DNA from: Aplectana chamaeleonis
Taxonomy: Eukaryota > Nematoda > Chromadorea > Rhabditida > Cosmocercidae
NCBI GenBank assembly: GCA_029168955.1
Contig: JAPDOI010000384.1
Location: 62,001 to 126,000 of the forward strand
DNA length: 64,000 nt
Direction: 5' to 3'
Within the stretch, counting starts at the first letter, position 1. Every line of letters begins with the position of its first letter. This document shows, piece after piece, positions 10,080 to 21,109 of the stretch. The notes under the pieces were generated by a model. The model was not told the origin of the DNA. It ran no database searches and saw only the letters and a list, made by a program, of their open reading frames with translations. The position numbers and the translations under genes were made by a program.

Positions 10080-10455
10080 AAGAAGCAGCGCTCCCTCTGC
10101 GTGTCTGACATTTTTGGATTACGGTAAGACGTCGTGTACGCAAATCACGCAGCATGACATACCGTACTCCAAGAAAAATTTAACGAGTTTTTTACGTTTT
10201 CACCAAGTTCTGAAACACTTCAACTGCCACTTAAAGAAGAGTATCTACATCGAGAGTGAGTATCACGAGCATTTTGAGTGAAAACAACGCAAAAGAATAA
10301 TAAAGTATGTGAAACAAAAAGATATGAGAACGTGAAAAACTCGTTGAATTCTGTTTTGGATTACGATAAGACATGCTGCGTGATTTGCGTGCGCGCCGTA
10401 ATACCGTAATCCAAAAATGTCAGAGATGCAGAGGAAGCGCTGCTTCACTGAACTC
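10080..10455. repeat. Foldback repeat of about 375 bp
   Basis: Left arm pieces GAAGCAGCGCTCCCTCTGCG, TTTTGGATTACGGTAAGAC and CGCAAATCACGCAGCATG recur inverted on the right (CATGCTGCGTGATTTGCG, GTAATCCAAAAATGTCAG, GAAGCGCTGCTTC). Outer boundaries and target duplication are not clear. Confidence 0.65.
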
Positions 10456-10693
10456 TTCGCTTGCCACCTCGTTTGGGACAGGGTATAACTGAAGGTGATT
10501 TTTAGAAACAAAAGTTTTCAAGATGTTTTTTTCTCGCAAAACCTTTTGATCTCTTTAACAAAATAATGAGAAGAAAGAACGCAGAAAACGGCAAGAAATG
10601 GGTGGAAATATCGAATTAGCCCGCCCACAAAGTGTAACAGTTTTCCTTGCAAGGGAACAGTTGTCATGTGCTGAGTACACTATAATTCGAGTA

Positions 10694-10702
10694 ATACTAA
10701 CC
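10694..10702. repeat. Target-site duplication of the Mutator-like element (left)
   Basis: The nine bases ATACTAACC immediately precede the left terminal repeat and are repeated exactly after the right terminal repeat at 13444-13452. Nine-base duplications are typical of Mutator-like elements. Confidence 0.9.
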
Positions 10703-11725
10703 GATGCTACGTAAATCAACCACACCTCGCCTCTGTCGGGGGCGCGCGCTCGCGTCGCGGCGTAGCCTTGGAGCGCTCTTTCTCACAGCCCACTGCAGTT
10801 CCTCGCTCGTACAATACTCTAACTAGGTGAATTGCGATATTTAGTGTATGTTAGGGTTACATCGGCCTCCAAACGGCGCGTATAACTGCAGTGTTAGGGT
10901 AGACGACACTCGACAACGTCATTCTCGCAAAAATTACTAAGAAAAGGGAATAGATGAATTCAAGTTGGTTCGGTTATACTGATTGCAACACATGTGTTCC
11001 TTCACAGATTGGTCAATACAAGATGAATGCATGAGAAGGTTGTGCTCCAATACTCATCTCTCATTTGTCGTCTGGCAACATCGTTTCCAAATTTTTCAGG
11101 GTATAATCTACAAGCCAGAGAGAATAATATACAATCTAGAAGTGTGAAACATCGCAGAATTCGCTTTATTTGTGGGTCATATGTCACTGGACGGTCCAGC
11201 TCCGGCGCTGTGTGCCCTGCGCATCATCTCCTATAGTTATTCATGAAGGGCCTTGACGCTGTTAGTCTTCGATGTGTGTTTTTTCTGTTTTGCTCGATGA
11301 ATGTGTTCTATATCTTTCATTACCACCTGATTCGCAAGCGTTAGACACTTCTCGTGTGAGAAACAGCATATTTACGGTGTTACCGTAGTCTCTGATGTTT
11401 TCCAATTTCTTTGTCCACGGAAGACCTATGCATAAGCGAAATGCAATTTATTCACATTCGTCCGATAGGCATAGCTAGATCAAAATTAATTTCGGAAGTT
11501 TCTATTCACAGAGAAGCAAAAGGACTAAATAACGCATTAAATTTTGGTCAACACATTCAGAGTACAAATCATCGCCGCGGACCAGGCTTTCCCCTCTTTT
11601 TATGACTTGAAGGTCTTAACGTGGCGATATGGTGATTCTAAGCATTTAGTATTGCGAATCGGTACCTGAGGTCCGTGCCGGATGTATTAGTACACCACTA
11701 AGCAAGAGAAAATTCTGAAACCTTG
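10703..11725. repeat. MULE left terminal inverted repeat
   Basis: 1,023 bp, GC-rich at the outer end (GGGGGCGCGCGCTCGCGTCG) and AT-rich inward. The inner boundary is CTGAAACCTTG. A 69-residue open frame (11027-11236) exists in both arms, but it has no recognisable domain. Confidence 0.9.
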
Positions 11726-12120
11726 TTTGAATGCATGAAAAGGTTGTGCTCCAATATCTTACACACAGTCCGATGAGCTGATACCGGCATACCGTTAGTT
11801 CATGTTCAAAAAAGTCATTTCGAGCACACTATAATGCTTAAAAACTCCAGTTCTGCTCAGGAAAACTCGTATATGTAATGTTTGGGAAAGTATGCTGAGG
11901 AGCAATTGCAAAAATTTTCCATAGATCGCAATTTTTGTCTTATTTCTCCTAGAACGATGTCCAGATTATCGAACTCAAGCCCAATTTGAATCTGTTAAGT
12001 GGCGCAGAACATTTCGAAACTCAGTGAAGGCGAGCCAAATCGATTTTGAACAATTTTCCGCGCTGGGGAAGTATGTTAGCCCTCTTTCGAAACAGCCGGC
12101 TGTCACAAGGATTATAATTC

Positions 12121-12420
12121 TTCTGATATAGCTGACGCTGATCACTCTGTGTGCCCTGTTTGCAGCAAGGTGCTCCATAAACAGAGTTTCTACCGGCACT
12201 TGAAGAATGTTCATCAGTACTCCGAGGACCAATGCAGTGAACTGAAGGAGGAACGGCATTTAGTGAATTCGTAAATTACCTGCCCTGTCTGTGGTAAGAA
12301 ACAAGGAAGTCAAGAGGGATTAGCCATTCATCGTCAAGAGAGACATACCGAGGATGGAGCATGCGGTCGTCCACAGGATAACACAGTATTCTGTCTCACC
12401 TTTGCCAACGAAAATGAATA
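12121..12420 (+). pseudogene. C2H2 zinc-finger remnant of the MULE-encoded protein
   Basis: One plus-strand frame reads CPVCSKVLHKQSFYRHLKNV followed by H, a C-x2-C-x12-H-x4-H zinc finger. After a TAA it continues in the same frame with CPVCGKKQGSQEGLAIHRQE followed by RH, a second finger of the same spacing, and then TVFCLTFANENEYK. The downstream phe/asn-rich block resembles the linker that follows zinc fingers in nematode MULE-type transposases, from memory of the family. The in-frame stop and the lack of any catalytic region make it a relic. It lies wholly between the two terminal repeats. Confidence 0.65.
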
Positions 12421-13443
12421 CAAGGTTTCAGAATTTTCTCTTGCTTAGTGGTTGTACTAATACATCCGGCACGGACTTCAGGTACCGATTCGCAATACTA
12501 AATGCTTAGAATCACCATATCGCCACGTTAAGACCTTCAAGTCATAAAAAGAGGGGAAAGCGTGGTCCGCGGCGATGGTCTGTACTATGAATATGTTGAC
12601 CAAAATTCAATGCGTTATTTAGTCCTTTTGCTTCTCTGTGAATAGAAACTTCCGAAATTAATTTTGATCTAGCTATGCCTATCGGACGAGTGTGAATAAA
12701 TTGCATTTCGCTTATGCATAGGTCTTCCGTGGACAAAGAAATTGGAAAACATCAGAGACTACGGTAACACGGTAAATGAGCTGTTTCTCACACGAAAAGT
12801 GTCTAACGCTTGCGAATCAGGTGGTAATGAAAGATATAGAACACATTCATCGAGCAAAACAGAAAAAACACACATCGAAGACTAACAGCGTCAAGGCCCT
12901 TCATGAATAACTATAGGAGATGATGCGCAGGGCACCCAGCGCCGGAGCTGGACCGTCCAGTGACATATGACCCACAAATAAAGCAAATTCTGGGATGTTT
13001 CACACTTCTAGATTGTATATTATTCTCTCTGGCTTGTAGATTACACCCTGAAAAATTTGGAAACGATGTTGCCAGACGACAAATGAGAGATGAGTATTGA
13101 AGCACCACCTTCTCATGCATTCATCTTGTATTGACCAATCTGTGAAGGAACACATGTGTTGCAATTAGTATGCCGAACCCACCTGAATTAATCTATACCC
13201 TTTTCTTGGTAATTTTTGCGAGAATCGCATTGTCGAGTGTCGTCTACCCTAACACTGCAGCTATACGCGCCGTTTGGAGGCCGATATAACCCTAACATAC
13301 ACTAAATATCGCAATTCACCCAGCTAGAGTAGAGTACGTGCGAGGAACTGCAGTGGGCTGTGAGAAAGAGCGCTCCAATGCGACGCCGCGACGCGAGCGC
13401 GCGCCCCCGACGGAGGCGAGGTGTGGTAGATTTACGTAACATC
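12421..13443. repeat. MULE right terminal inverted repeat
   Basis: 1,023 bp, inverted copy of 10703-11725 with scattered single-base differences. The inner boundary is CAAGGTTTCAG. The equal arm length means no large indel has accumulated in either arm. Confidence 0.9.
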
Positions 13444-13452
13444 ATACTAACC
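13444..13452. repeat. Target-site duplication of the Mutator-like element (right)
   Basis: ATACTAACC, identical to 10694-10702. Confidence 0.9.
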
Positions 13453-13504
13453 TCCAGACTTGCGCGTAGGATACTTCTCATTTTATGAAGAATTTATAGC
13501 GGAA

Positions 13505-13720
13505 GAAACAGAAATGGAGGTTCTATGTGGGAAGGGGGGGGGCCACTGTTGTATCGCACTTGGCCACGCCCATTTTTCCGTGCCCCAATGATTCTCCTGG
13601 TTTTGGCAAGGGAGGGAAACCCCGGGTAGGTGCTCAAATTTAGTGCGGCACAGTAAAATGGGCGTGGCCAAGTCCATCGCGCCATAGTGCCCCCCCCTAC
13701 CCACATATGTAACACCGAAA
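13505..13720. repeat. Palindrome with GGGCGTGGCCAAG arms
   Basis: Inverted pieces CACTTGGCCACGCCCATTTT (13559) and AAAATGGGCGTGGCCAAGTC (13656), with outer poly-G and poly-C runs (13536 and 13689) on the two sides. No target duplication was resolved. Confidence 0.6.
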
Positions 13721-13770
13721 TGGAAAGAGAAGGAGTTCGTTTGGTAAAAAAAGACGCGCAAAACCATTTA

Positions 13771-14043
13771 CGGTGCTTATCTGGGCCAAATTCCGGTCCG
13801 CGATTGCGTCTCGACACGCTTTGCAGCCGCACGCCATCGAGTCAGTCGGGTTTCCAGCGCGAAAGCCGAATCGATTTTTTATACAATTTTCTCCAATTTT
13901 TATTAGTTTCCAGTTTCCAAAACCCACCCTGAGTCAGCAGATCGGGGGCTGCGGCGCTGGAAGCTCTTCTGACTTGGGAGCGTGCGGCCGCAAAGCGTGT
14001 CGAGACGCAATTGCGGACCGGAATTCGGCCCAGATAAGCACAG
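13771..14043. mobile_element. Foldback MITE, family A, copy 3
   Basis: 273 bp, TA-flanked, ends CGGTGCTTATCTGGGCC and the complement of CTGTGCTTATCTGGGCC. Same arms as the copy at 557. Confidence 0.85.
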
Positions 14044-14289
14044 TACGACGTATCGAAAACCGCTGCACAAAACACACAAAATAGGCGTAAAGGCAAGAAC
14101 TGAAGGCACCAAGATCTTTCCAAGCTTCTCCAAAAGATGTAATTAAAGTTTTTAAGAGGCTTTTACGCTATTGCACCCTAACTTGACTGAAAAAAAAACT
14201 TTGGAAGCGTGTGCTCGTCCATAAGAGCCGGAAAGTCGCCCTTTTCACTGATTTCTACAACCTTTTCATCATGTAAATTTAAATTTACC

Positions 14290-14600
14290 CTGTGATGTAT
14301 ATACGATGGGTACCAAGTAATAGAACGAAGTAGAAAGTAACGAGCAGAGCGATATAAAACATTTGCAGAAAAGTTCTAAAAACTATTTTTTCAGAGTAAA
14401 ATTCTCGTCCGCAATCACGGGCAAAAGCTGTTGCGACATCCGCCGGAAAAAAATCGTGCTGGGAACATGGGTAATCGTGGAGAAACCAAAAGGTCCTGAC
14501 ACGAATATATGTGTGCTGTGCGCTGCAACAGCGGTCGTCCGCAACTACGGACCGGAACATCCCTCCGATAAAGATAGCATTTCATATCTAGATAACCACT
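14290..14600. repeat. Diverged repeat related to 41029-41209 and 20160-20600
   Basis: Contains GTCCGCAATCACGGGCAAAAG, trimmed here to its key words GTCCGCAA and GCTGTTGCGAC, and the inverted GCAACAGC...GTCCGCAACTACGGAC, with a central ATCGTGCTGGGAAC. The same words appear around 5450-5590, 20170-20580 and 41060-41190. It looks like an old copy of a palindromic element. Confidence 0.45.
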
Positions 14601-14704
14601 AAATAAAAAAAACCAAAATAAGAAATATTCAGTTGAATCATTAATAAAGATGACGTAGATAGACCAAAAAGTAAATCAGAAGATAGGAAAATAGAAACTC
14701 AATA

Positions 14705-14985
14705 CTGTGCTTATTTGGGCCAAATTCCGGTCCGTAATTGCGTCTCGACACGCTTTGCGGCCGCACGCTCCAAAGTCAAAAGAGCTTCCAGGGCCGGAGC
14801 CGCCGATCTGCTGACTCTAGGTGAGTTTCGGAAACTGGAAACTAAGAAAAATTGGAGAAAAAATTGCATAAAAAAGCCACATCGAGTCGGCTTTGGCGCT
14901 GGAAACCCGACTGACCCAAGCGCGTACGGTCGCAAGGCGTGTCGAGACGCAATCGCGGACCGGAATTTGGCCCAGATAAGCCCAG
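14705..14985. mobile_element. Foldback MITE, family A, copy 4
   Basis: 281 bp, TA-flanked, ends CTGTGCTTATTTGGGCC and the complement of CTGGGCTTATCTGGGCC. Confidence 0.85.
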
Positions 14986-15270
14986 TAGATATCAATAGAA
15001 CTTCACTCCGATAAGGACAGTAATTCATATCCAAATAACCATAATATTTTCCAAAAAAAAACAAAAAAAAAGAAATATTCAATCGAATCATTAATAAAGA
15101 TGACAAATACGAAAAACTAACTCAGGAGAATAGAAAAAATACAAACTCAATAGATAAAAACTATTGGGAATGAATGAATTGTCCTTTGAAAGAAGAAGTA
15201 TGTACGAAACGATTGATTGAATTAATGCTAGAAATAAAAAAAAAACAAGTAAAAGAGAACAACTAATCTA

Positions 15271-16254
15271 GTGTGCTTCTCGGGCCAAATTCCGGTCCGC
15301 GATTGCATCTCGACACGCTTTGCGGCCGCACGCTCCCGATTCGGAGCAGTTCCCAGTGCCGCAGCCGCCGATCTCTTGACTCCAGGGTTGAGCAGCGTTG
15401 TGACTGGCCACAACGGAAGGTCGTAAATTTTTTAGAAACTTTTGAAAAAAAATTGAAAAGTTGGGAGGGGTCGTAAAATTTTTGGAAAAAAGATTTTCTC
15501 CTAACCACTTGGTAAGGTAAAATGAAGTAAAAATGAGGCGCTGGAACTAATTGCAATGTGTTCCGCGTGCATTGCACCTAATCAAATACATATAATAGTG
15601 AAAACTTTATATATATAAAACTGAAAAAAATATATGCCTAATATGTCCCCCGAATCCACAATAAAAAATATTACAACAACTTACGCTTCTCTTTAAAATT
15701 TGACACTAAATAAAGCTAAAAAATTCTGGTACCAGGGGCCCCCTGGGGTAAGGGGTCGTAAATTTTGGGATTTTTCTTGGAAAAAAATGAAAATTTGGGG
15801 GGGTCGTAGTCGCTACAAAAATAGCCACAACGGCCTGCTCAACCCTGCTTCACTCTACATACTCAGACGATTCTTGGCCCCTAGCCGCACCGAACAGGAA
15901 TCGGAGCCGCCTGACAGTTCGGCTCGTTCTCACAATCTCTGAGCTACTGCTGTTGCTGTTCGAGCCAACCGGAGCAGCCCGGACAGCAGCAGCAGTGGTC
16001 CTAAAAGCAACAGCAGTGGCCCGGACAGCAACAGAAGCCGACTCGCAGATTGGGAACACGAGCCGAACTGTTAGGCGGCTCGGGGCCAATAATCGCCTGA
16101 GTAGGTGGGTTTTGGGGACTGGAAACTAAAAAACTGAATAAAATAGCCACCTCGAGTCGCCCTTGCCGCTAAAACTCGACCGACTTGAGCATGTGCAGCC
16201 GCAAAGCGACTCGAGACGCAATTGCGGACCGGAATCTGGCCTCGACAAGCACAG
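15271..16254. mobile_element. Family A MITE, copy 5, enlarged by nested insertions
   Basis: The left end GTGTGCTTCTCGGGCC is at 15271 and the right end, the complement of CTGTGCTTGTCGAGGCC, at 16254; both are flanked by TA. The normal 280-bp element is stretched to 984 bp. Inside it are a complete 240-bp family D element (15862-16101, TA duplication) and about 450 bp of AT-rich sequence with two similar GGGGGTCGTA blocks. Confidence 0.75.
15862..16101. mobile_element. 240-bp foldback MITE, family D, copy 2 (nested)
   Basis: Ends CTCAGACGATTCTTGGCC and CTCAGGCGATTATTGGCC, TA on both sides, inserted within the family A element 15271-16254. Exactly the same length as the copy at 4814. Confidence 0.8.
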
Positions 16255-16949
16255 TACTTTCCTTCGGGCCAGTATGTTTCGTTGCAATAACGGTACCTAA
16301 TTTTTTTCTAAAGTTTTCTTTCTATTCGTGCGAGTCACATTATTTATTTTATTTATTTATGTAAAATGCTACATAAGGTAGACATGGAAAATAGTAATAG
16401 TGGAAAAAAAGTTGTTCAAGGTATTTTACGTGCGCCCGTGTGCCTTTAGCCACGCTTCAGTGAATAAATAATCAAATAAATAAATAACCAAATAGATAAA
16501 TCATAAATGTGTCTTGAAGTAGTTGGAAGGAAGGTGAACATATTCATTTGTCCCTGCCATATCTGCCCCCATTTGTCAACAATCCCAGGTGCTAATTAGA
16601 GCGATATCACCTCCTAACAACCGTATACTAAGGTTGACTGGATGTGAGAGAATAATGAAGAACAGTAATAGAAAAGCACCAAGAACGAACATCAACGGGT
16701 GTGTACTGTGCACGCATTGAATACGGCGAGTTCCGTGTGTTGTTGACCGGATCGATGGGCGCTCTCTCACCGTCAGCGCCTCGTGGTCTCTCACTGCAGC
16801 ACGTGCCCTTGTTTTGACAAATCCACCTAGACGCAAAGTACAAGTCTTTCGCATTGCACACATTTACTATCTTTTGAGAACAGCAAAGAAACTCTAGGAT
16901 TGAAAGGTATTTCAGACAATTGAAGTTAGAATCTGACCAACTATTCTTA
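16255..16949. other. AT-rich, with a degraded repeat at 16686-16830
   Basis: The part 16686-16830 (CACGCATTGAATACGGCGAG ... CAGCACGTGCCCTTGTTTTG) is a diverged relative of the duplicated segments at 24968-25209 and 26794-27033. Nothing else is recognised; a stretch of ATTTATTTATTTA lies at 16340-16360. Confidence 0.5.
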
Positions 16950-17900
16950 AAATGGAACTACTATCAGTCATACTAACTATTCCAAATGAAATCTTCTTTT
17001 CTACACCATTTTGGACGTAAAGTCCAAATATGCCCATCGCAGCTGTCTAGACTCCCTCTGAAAGAAGTTATGAGCGTTTCTAAAGCTTCGCGGCAAGGTA
17101 CGGGTACTTACCTTTAGGGTGTTTTTAACTTTTTTCCCCGGTTTTCGCTAAAAACATGTATGTGAGGGGTAAACTGGGGTGCTGAAGGCGAATCTGGGGT
17201 TCGCTTGTCGAAATTCTGAGGTTCACTCTAGGCTACGGTAGGTAACATGCCATTTAGGAGACAAAACTTACCTTAATAATTTGAAAATCGGCAGATGGAC
17301 ATCGAATTCGTATTCAGCATCCCAAATAACCCCCACATGGAAACCTTGAAACAAATCTGAGACTGTGACCGAACTACCATAGACCCACCGTAATCTACCG
17401 TAAGCTGCAAAAAATCGATAAAATGGCATCAGCTTCGTGTTGAGCACTTCAAAGAACCCCCCGAGGGACGATTTGAGCCACATTCCGGAAACGTCGATTT
17501 TGCCGTCAAATTTTTTTCTGCCAGTGGGAAGCCTTGAACAAATTTAGTCGAAAACTTGGCACAAACCACAAATGAACCTCAGATTCGCGATCAGCACCCC
17601 AAATAACCCCCACGGCGGATTTTTAGTCAAATCTGGAATATTTTTCTTCCACGCTCTCTGTACCCCGTGATTGATACAATTGAACGCTGAACCGAAAACT
17701 CCAAAACGCTGTCAGTCTGCAGATATTTCGGAAAATGTGCTTCCACCCAATCTTTGCCTAGGGGGTTGTTTTCGGCCCTGAACAACGAATATGAGGTCCG
17801 TTTCCAGATTTTCGTAAAATTAATGCGCTTTTTGGAGGGTGCACTAGGTACGAAAATCAGAGAAAAACGCCTATAACTTTTTCAGTGATTCTAGGCAGCT
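16950..17900. repeat. Dispersed repeat R4, copy 2, uninterrupted
   Basis: Collinear with 58540-58761 plus 59407-60140: CATTCCAAATGAAA, GACGTAAAGTCC, AGCGTTTCTAAAGC, CTAAAAACATGTATGT, GGGGTGCTGAA and later blocks all in the same order. At about 17160 it has no insertion, where the other copy carries a CTCAG foldback element. No coding domain found. Confidence 0.7.
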
Positions 17901-18308
17901 GCAAAGGGCATATTCGAACTCTACGTCGAAAATCCGAAAGTGACACAACATCTCAGGCAAACCATCGCTCCGAGCGGTACCGGAGAGCTACTCGAGCGGC
18001 GCTGCCTCTCCGCTCCGAGCGAAAATTAGCCATCTACTCGGGCCACAGCAGCCGCTCTCCGGGCCACAGCAGTATCGCTCGGAGCGATCTTCGGTCCCAA
18101 CTGGCACTGCGGTCTCTGTTCGGGCGATTTTCAAAAATTTCCTAATTGCTATTTTTTCTTCATTTCCGCCTCTTCTGGAGAGGATTAAGAATGTTAAGAG
18201 GATAAGGTACCTGTTACAGCCTGTGGGTCAGGAGGTTAATCCTGCCACAGGCCGCAACAAGGATAACATCCCAGCATGGTCCGCAATGAGGAAGCCTTCC
18301 CCACCGCG

Positions 18309-18429
18309 GGCCATGGAGGATCCCCTCGGCCGCCAAAAATTGTCATCCTGAGAGTGATCCGAGGTCACCTCTCAAGAGTGGTCTCAAAAGGCCAACTACC
18401 CGTCTACACGAGGCGAGCCGCCTTTTATA
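18309..18429 (-). ncRNA. snRNA/SL-RNA-like module m9, most diverged copy
   Basis: Reading minus: TATAAAA (18429-18423), then 61 bases to GT in GAG/GTGACCTCGGATCACTC, where the GT lies in a short stem. An Sm-like AATTTTTGG follows (18341-18333), then a hairpin GGCC-GAGGGGATCCTC-GGCC. Most of the sequence between these points differs from the other modules, yet TATA box, spacing, GT hairpin, Sm-like site and 3' hairpin are all kept. Confidence 0.4.
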
Positions 18430-18439
18430 CCCGCAGGAT

Positions 18440-18494
18440 TAGTTGTTCTTTGAGTGATAACGTGGCTCGCACGTTATCACTCAAAGAACAACCA
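18440..18494. repeat. Near-perfect hairpin, about 24-bp arms
   Basis: AGTTGTTCTTTGAGTGATAA continues as CGTG, then a GCTCG loop and the exact complement. It lies just upstream (minus sense) of the TATA box of module m9. Confidence 0.85.
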
Positions 18495-18678
18495 ATCCCG
18501 CGTCTCTCTATCTCTGGCGATGGCACCGCTGTGGCCCCGAGAGCGACCGGAGAGCGACCGAGGGGCGAACTGGCACCGGACAGGGACCGCGGTGCCAGTT
18601 GGCCCCTCGGCCGCTGTCCGGGCGATGACGTCATAATTGGGAGGAGCCGGTCCCGCTCGGAGCGATGGTTTGCCTGAG

Positions 18679-19139
18679 ATAGCTGCTGCATGCGTTTACT
18701 CTAGACGAAGCTACGTATACGTTTTTTTCCGTAGCTATGCAGAATGCTACACAAATAAAGGTTCGTTTTAGGGTGTTCAAAATGACTGTAAGATCGAATT
18801 TCAAGTCCAAAATTGATCCTAAATGTTATATTTCGTTCGGGATGGCCACTTTCTCTGTAAAAAAAATGCGGAAGTCAGACTTTGAGATCTGCCGTTGGGG
18901 AAAGAGACACGCAAATTTCGGCATAGCGTTATATATCGTTCGAAAGGCAATTTTCTGCTCTACAAGATAATTATGTTCAAATTGTTAATCAGATCCATTT
19001 TCATAGACTTTTGGGTCAGTAAAAAGAAGTCCATCTTTTACCCTCCACTTTATCGATCCGAAAGCCGATAAATGTCAATTTTTATGAAGAAACCAACTAC
19101 CCTACCCTATATAGCAAATAATTCCCTTACTAATGATCT
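18679..19139. other. No recognisable gene
   Basis: AT-rich; open frames of up to 77 codons on the plus strand lack splice signals and domains. Nothing further seen. Confidence 0.35.
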
Positions 19140-19500
19140 ATAACAGGGATCGGCGTTAATGAAAAAAAATCCGTTAATCGTTAATTTTCGATAAAAAAAA
19201 CCGCGGTAACCCGTTAATGCGTTAATACGTTGATTTTGCATTTCGTAAAAAATTTTAAAAACATTACCTGACCACAGCAAAATAAGTGCCATGATTCCAG
19301 TACACTTAAAGAACTAAATTTCATATAAATATAATTTTATAATTTTAAATAATATAATTACAATTTATATAAATATTTCATATAAATATAAATAAAATTA
19401 CCTTGATTGCAAAACTTTTTTGTGAAGCGTCAATCGTTAATTTTCGAAAAAAAAACCGCGTTAACGCGTTAACGTTATTGTACACAGTCCCGGTCTATAA
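19140..19500. repeat. GTTAA-rich repeat, family G
   Basis: Dense in GTTAATG/CGTTAAC words (CCGTTAATCGTTAATTTTCG and CGCGTTAACGCGTTAACG), with A/T-rich stretches between. A compact relative with clear ends lies at 42671-42810. Outer ends near 19148 and 19492 carry GGGATC and AGTCCCGG, consistent with inverted termini. Confidence 0.5.
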
Positions 19501-19771
19501 AATGTCACAGAAATTTTCGAAATTCAATTAGGAATTTCAGACTGAAAAAAAAATGCGGCAGTTTATTTCCCGACCTAGTACATTGAGAAAAAGGTGGAGT
19601 TTTGCGAGTATCTATAAACGCTGTTAGGTAACTTATATATCGATCGAAAATTCGAATGTTGTACTACAGTGGATAAAAAGATCAAAAAACGGGCAAGGGA
19701 ATATTCGGTGGTCTACATTTGGTGTAAGACTTATCTCTTCCATGAAATCCCACATTCATCTCAAAAAATTA

Positions 19772-20049
19772 ATGCGCTTCTCTGGGCCAAACTTCGGTCC
19801 GCAATCGCGTCTCGACCCGCTATGCGGCCGCACGCGCTCGAGTCAGTCGAATTTCCAGCGCCAAAGCCGACTTAATATGGCTTTTTTATACAGTTCTTCC
19901 AATTTTGTTAAATTTCCAGTTTCTAAAACCCACCTATACTCAACAGATCGGCGGCTGCAGCGCTGGAAACTCTTCCGACTCGAAAGCGCGCGGTCGCAAA
20001 GCGTGCCGAGACGCAATTGCGGACCGGGATTTGGCCCAGAGAAGCACAG
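19772..20049. mobile_element. Foldback MITE, family A, copy 6
   Basis: 278 bp, TA-flanked, ends ATGCGCTTCTCTGGGCC and the complement of CTGTGCTTCTCTGGGCC. Confidence 0.85.
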
Positions 20050-20233
20050 TACAAAACGAAAATAATTGCCGTTTCAGCTCAACATTACAAAAAATTGCTT
20101 GCAACAAATCTGCTGTTAGCATGATTCGGAAATCACAGTTCAAAAACAATGCAAAACACTGAAAAGAACCTTGGAGCCGAATTCCGATCTGCATTTGCGG
20201 ACTACGGCTGCTGCGTCACGCATCACGATGGTA

Positions 20234-20482
20234 CAGGCCATAAAACGGCCAATGTCTCACCGTCGACTGCGTACCACGCGCTGCGCGACCGCACGCGCGG
20301 CAGCAGCAGACGGGTTTTGGCCGCCGCGCGACGATTTTTGCCGCCGCGCGATCGTTTTGGCCTGAGGCGCGGCGGCCGAAACTCGTCGCGCGGCGGCCAA
20401 AACTCGTCTGCTTCCGACGCACGTGCGGTCGCGCAGCGCGTGGTACGCAGTCGACGGTGAGCATTGGCCGTTTTATGGCCTG
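20234..20482. mobile_element. GC-rich near-perfect hairpin element (249 bp)
   Basis: Ends CAGGCCATAAAACGGCCAAT and complement, flanked by TA. Arms continue through ACCGTCGACTGCG and CGCGCTGCGCGACCGCACG with few mismatches. It is inserted inside an older repeat (about 20160-20600) related to 41029-41209. The 130-bp element at 39340 has similar CAGGCC termini. Confidence 0.85.
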
Positions 20483-20609
20483 TATCTGTGCTGGGACCCA
20501 GTGGTCACGGCACGATTACCCATTCTTCCAACACGGGTATCATCATATTGCGTGATGCAACAGCTGTAGCCCACAACTACTCCGTAACAACCACTAAACG
20601 ACACAAGAG

Positions 20610-20960
20610 GTCTGCAGAGTCGCAGCGACCGGCAATTGGTCGCCGATCGCTGCGACTCTGCTGCCTCACGTCGGATTTAAGGGGTCTGCAGAGTTGCAGA
20701 GACCGGCGAGTGGTCGCCGAGCGTCAGCCTTGACACGGCGACAAAAATGTTTCGAAACATTATCGTCGCGGCGTCGGTTGCCGCTCGCTGGCAGTGATGC
20801 AGGGCCGTCGCGGCGTCAATACACTCTGCGGTGCCCCCTCGTCCCCCTTTACGCCGCGTCGGTCGCCCCCGTCGCTGAAAGTGATCGATATTGCATCACC
20901 CAGCATTGCTCGTCGCTGCGAGCAACGCCGCAACTTGGACTCTGCAGACCCCTTTAGATA
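20610..20960. repeat. GC-rich foldback, family H, copy 1
   Basis: Bounded by GGTCTGCAGAGT and ACTCTGCAGACCCCTTTA. Contains ACCGGCGAGTGGTCGCCGAG, GTCGCGGCGTC and CACTCTGCGG. An inverted relative is at 48560-48768. Confidence 0.6.
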
Positions 20961-21109
20961 ACAGGCAATAGTGTTTCAGAATATTTTCGGACCAGCCCAA
21001 TACAGCGCGTCAGAAGTATAGAAATGTATAAAATGTCAAGGTTCAACACGAATTCCGATCTCGACCAGGTTGAAATTGAATACCAAATTCAGATATCGCG
21101 TCTCAAAAA

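Larger units (their letters stand above)
10703..13443. mobile_element. Mutator-like (MULE) element, 2,741 bp, complete ends
   Basis: Terminal inverted repeats of 1,023 bp (10703-11725 and 12421-13443) surround a 695-bp centre. The arms are nearly identical over their whole length and begin GATGYTACGTAAATC. A 9-bp duplication flanks the element. Long terminal repeats, 9-bp duplication and a C2H2 zinc-finger remnant in the centre point to the MULE superfamily; no transposase DDE domain remains. High identity between arms indicates either recent insertion or gene conversion between the arms. Confidence 0.85.
17952..18678. mobile_element. CTCAG foldback element E9 (727 bp)
   Basis: Ends CTCAGGCAAACCATCGCTCC, inverted at the two sides, flanked by AT on both sides. 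It contains the minus-strand module m9 and, directly upstream of its TATA box, a perfect hairpin. Arms are rich in CGCTCCGAGCG words. Confidence 0.8.

Noticed and set aside
11027..11236. 69-codon open frame conserved in both MULE arms
   Set aside because: Conservation is explained by arm identity; no domain, and the frame has no start context or splice signals.
18276..18691. Open frames of 88-133 codons
   Set aside because: They lie within the palindromic arms and RNA-like module of element E9 and exist on both strands, as expected from inverted repeats.
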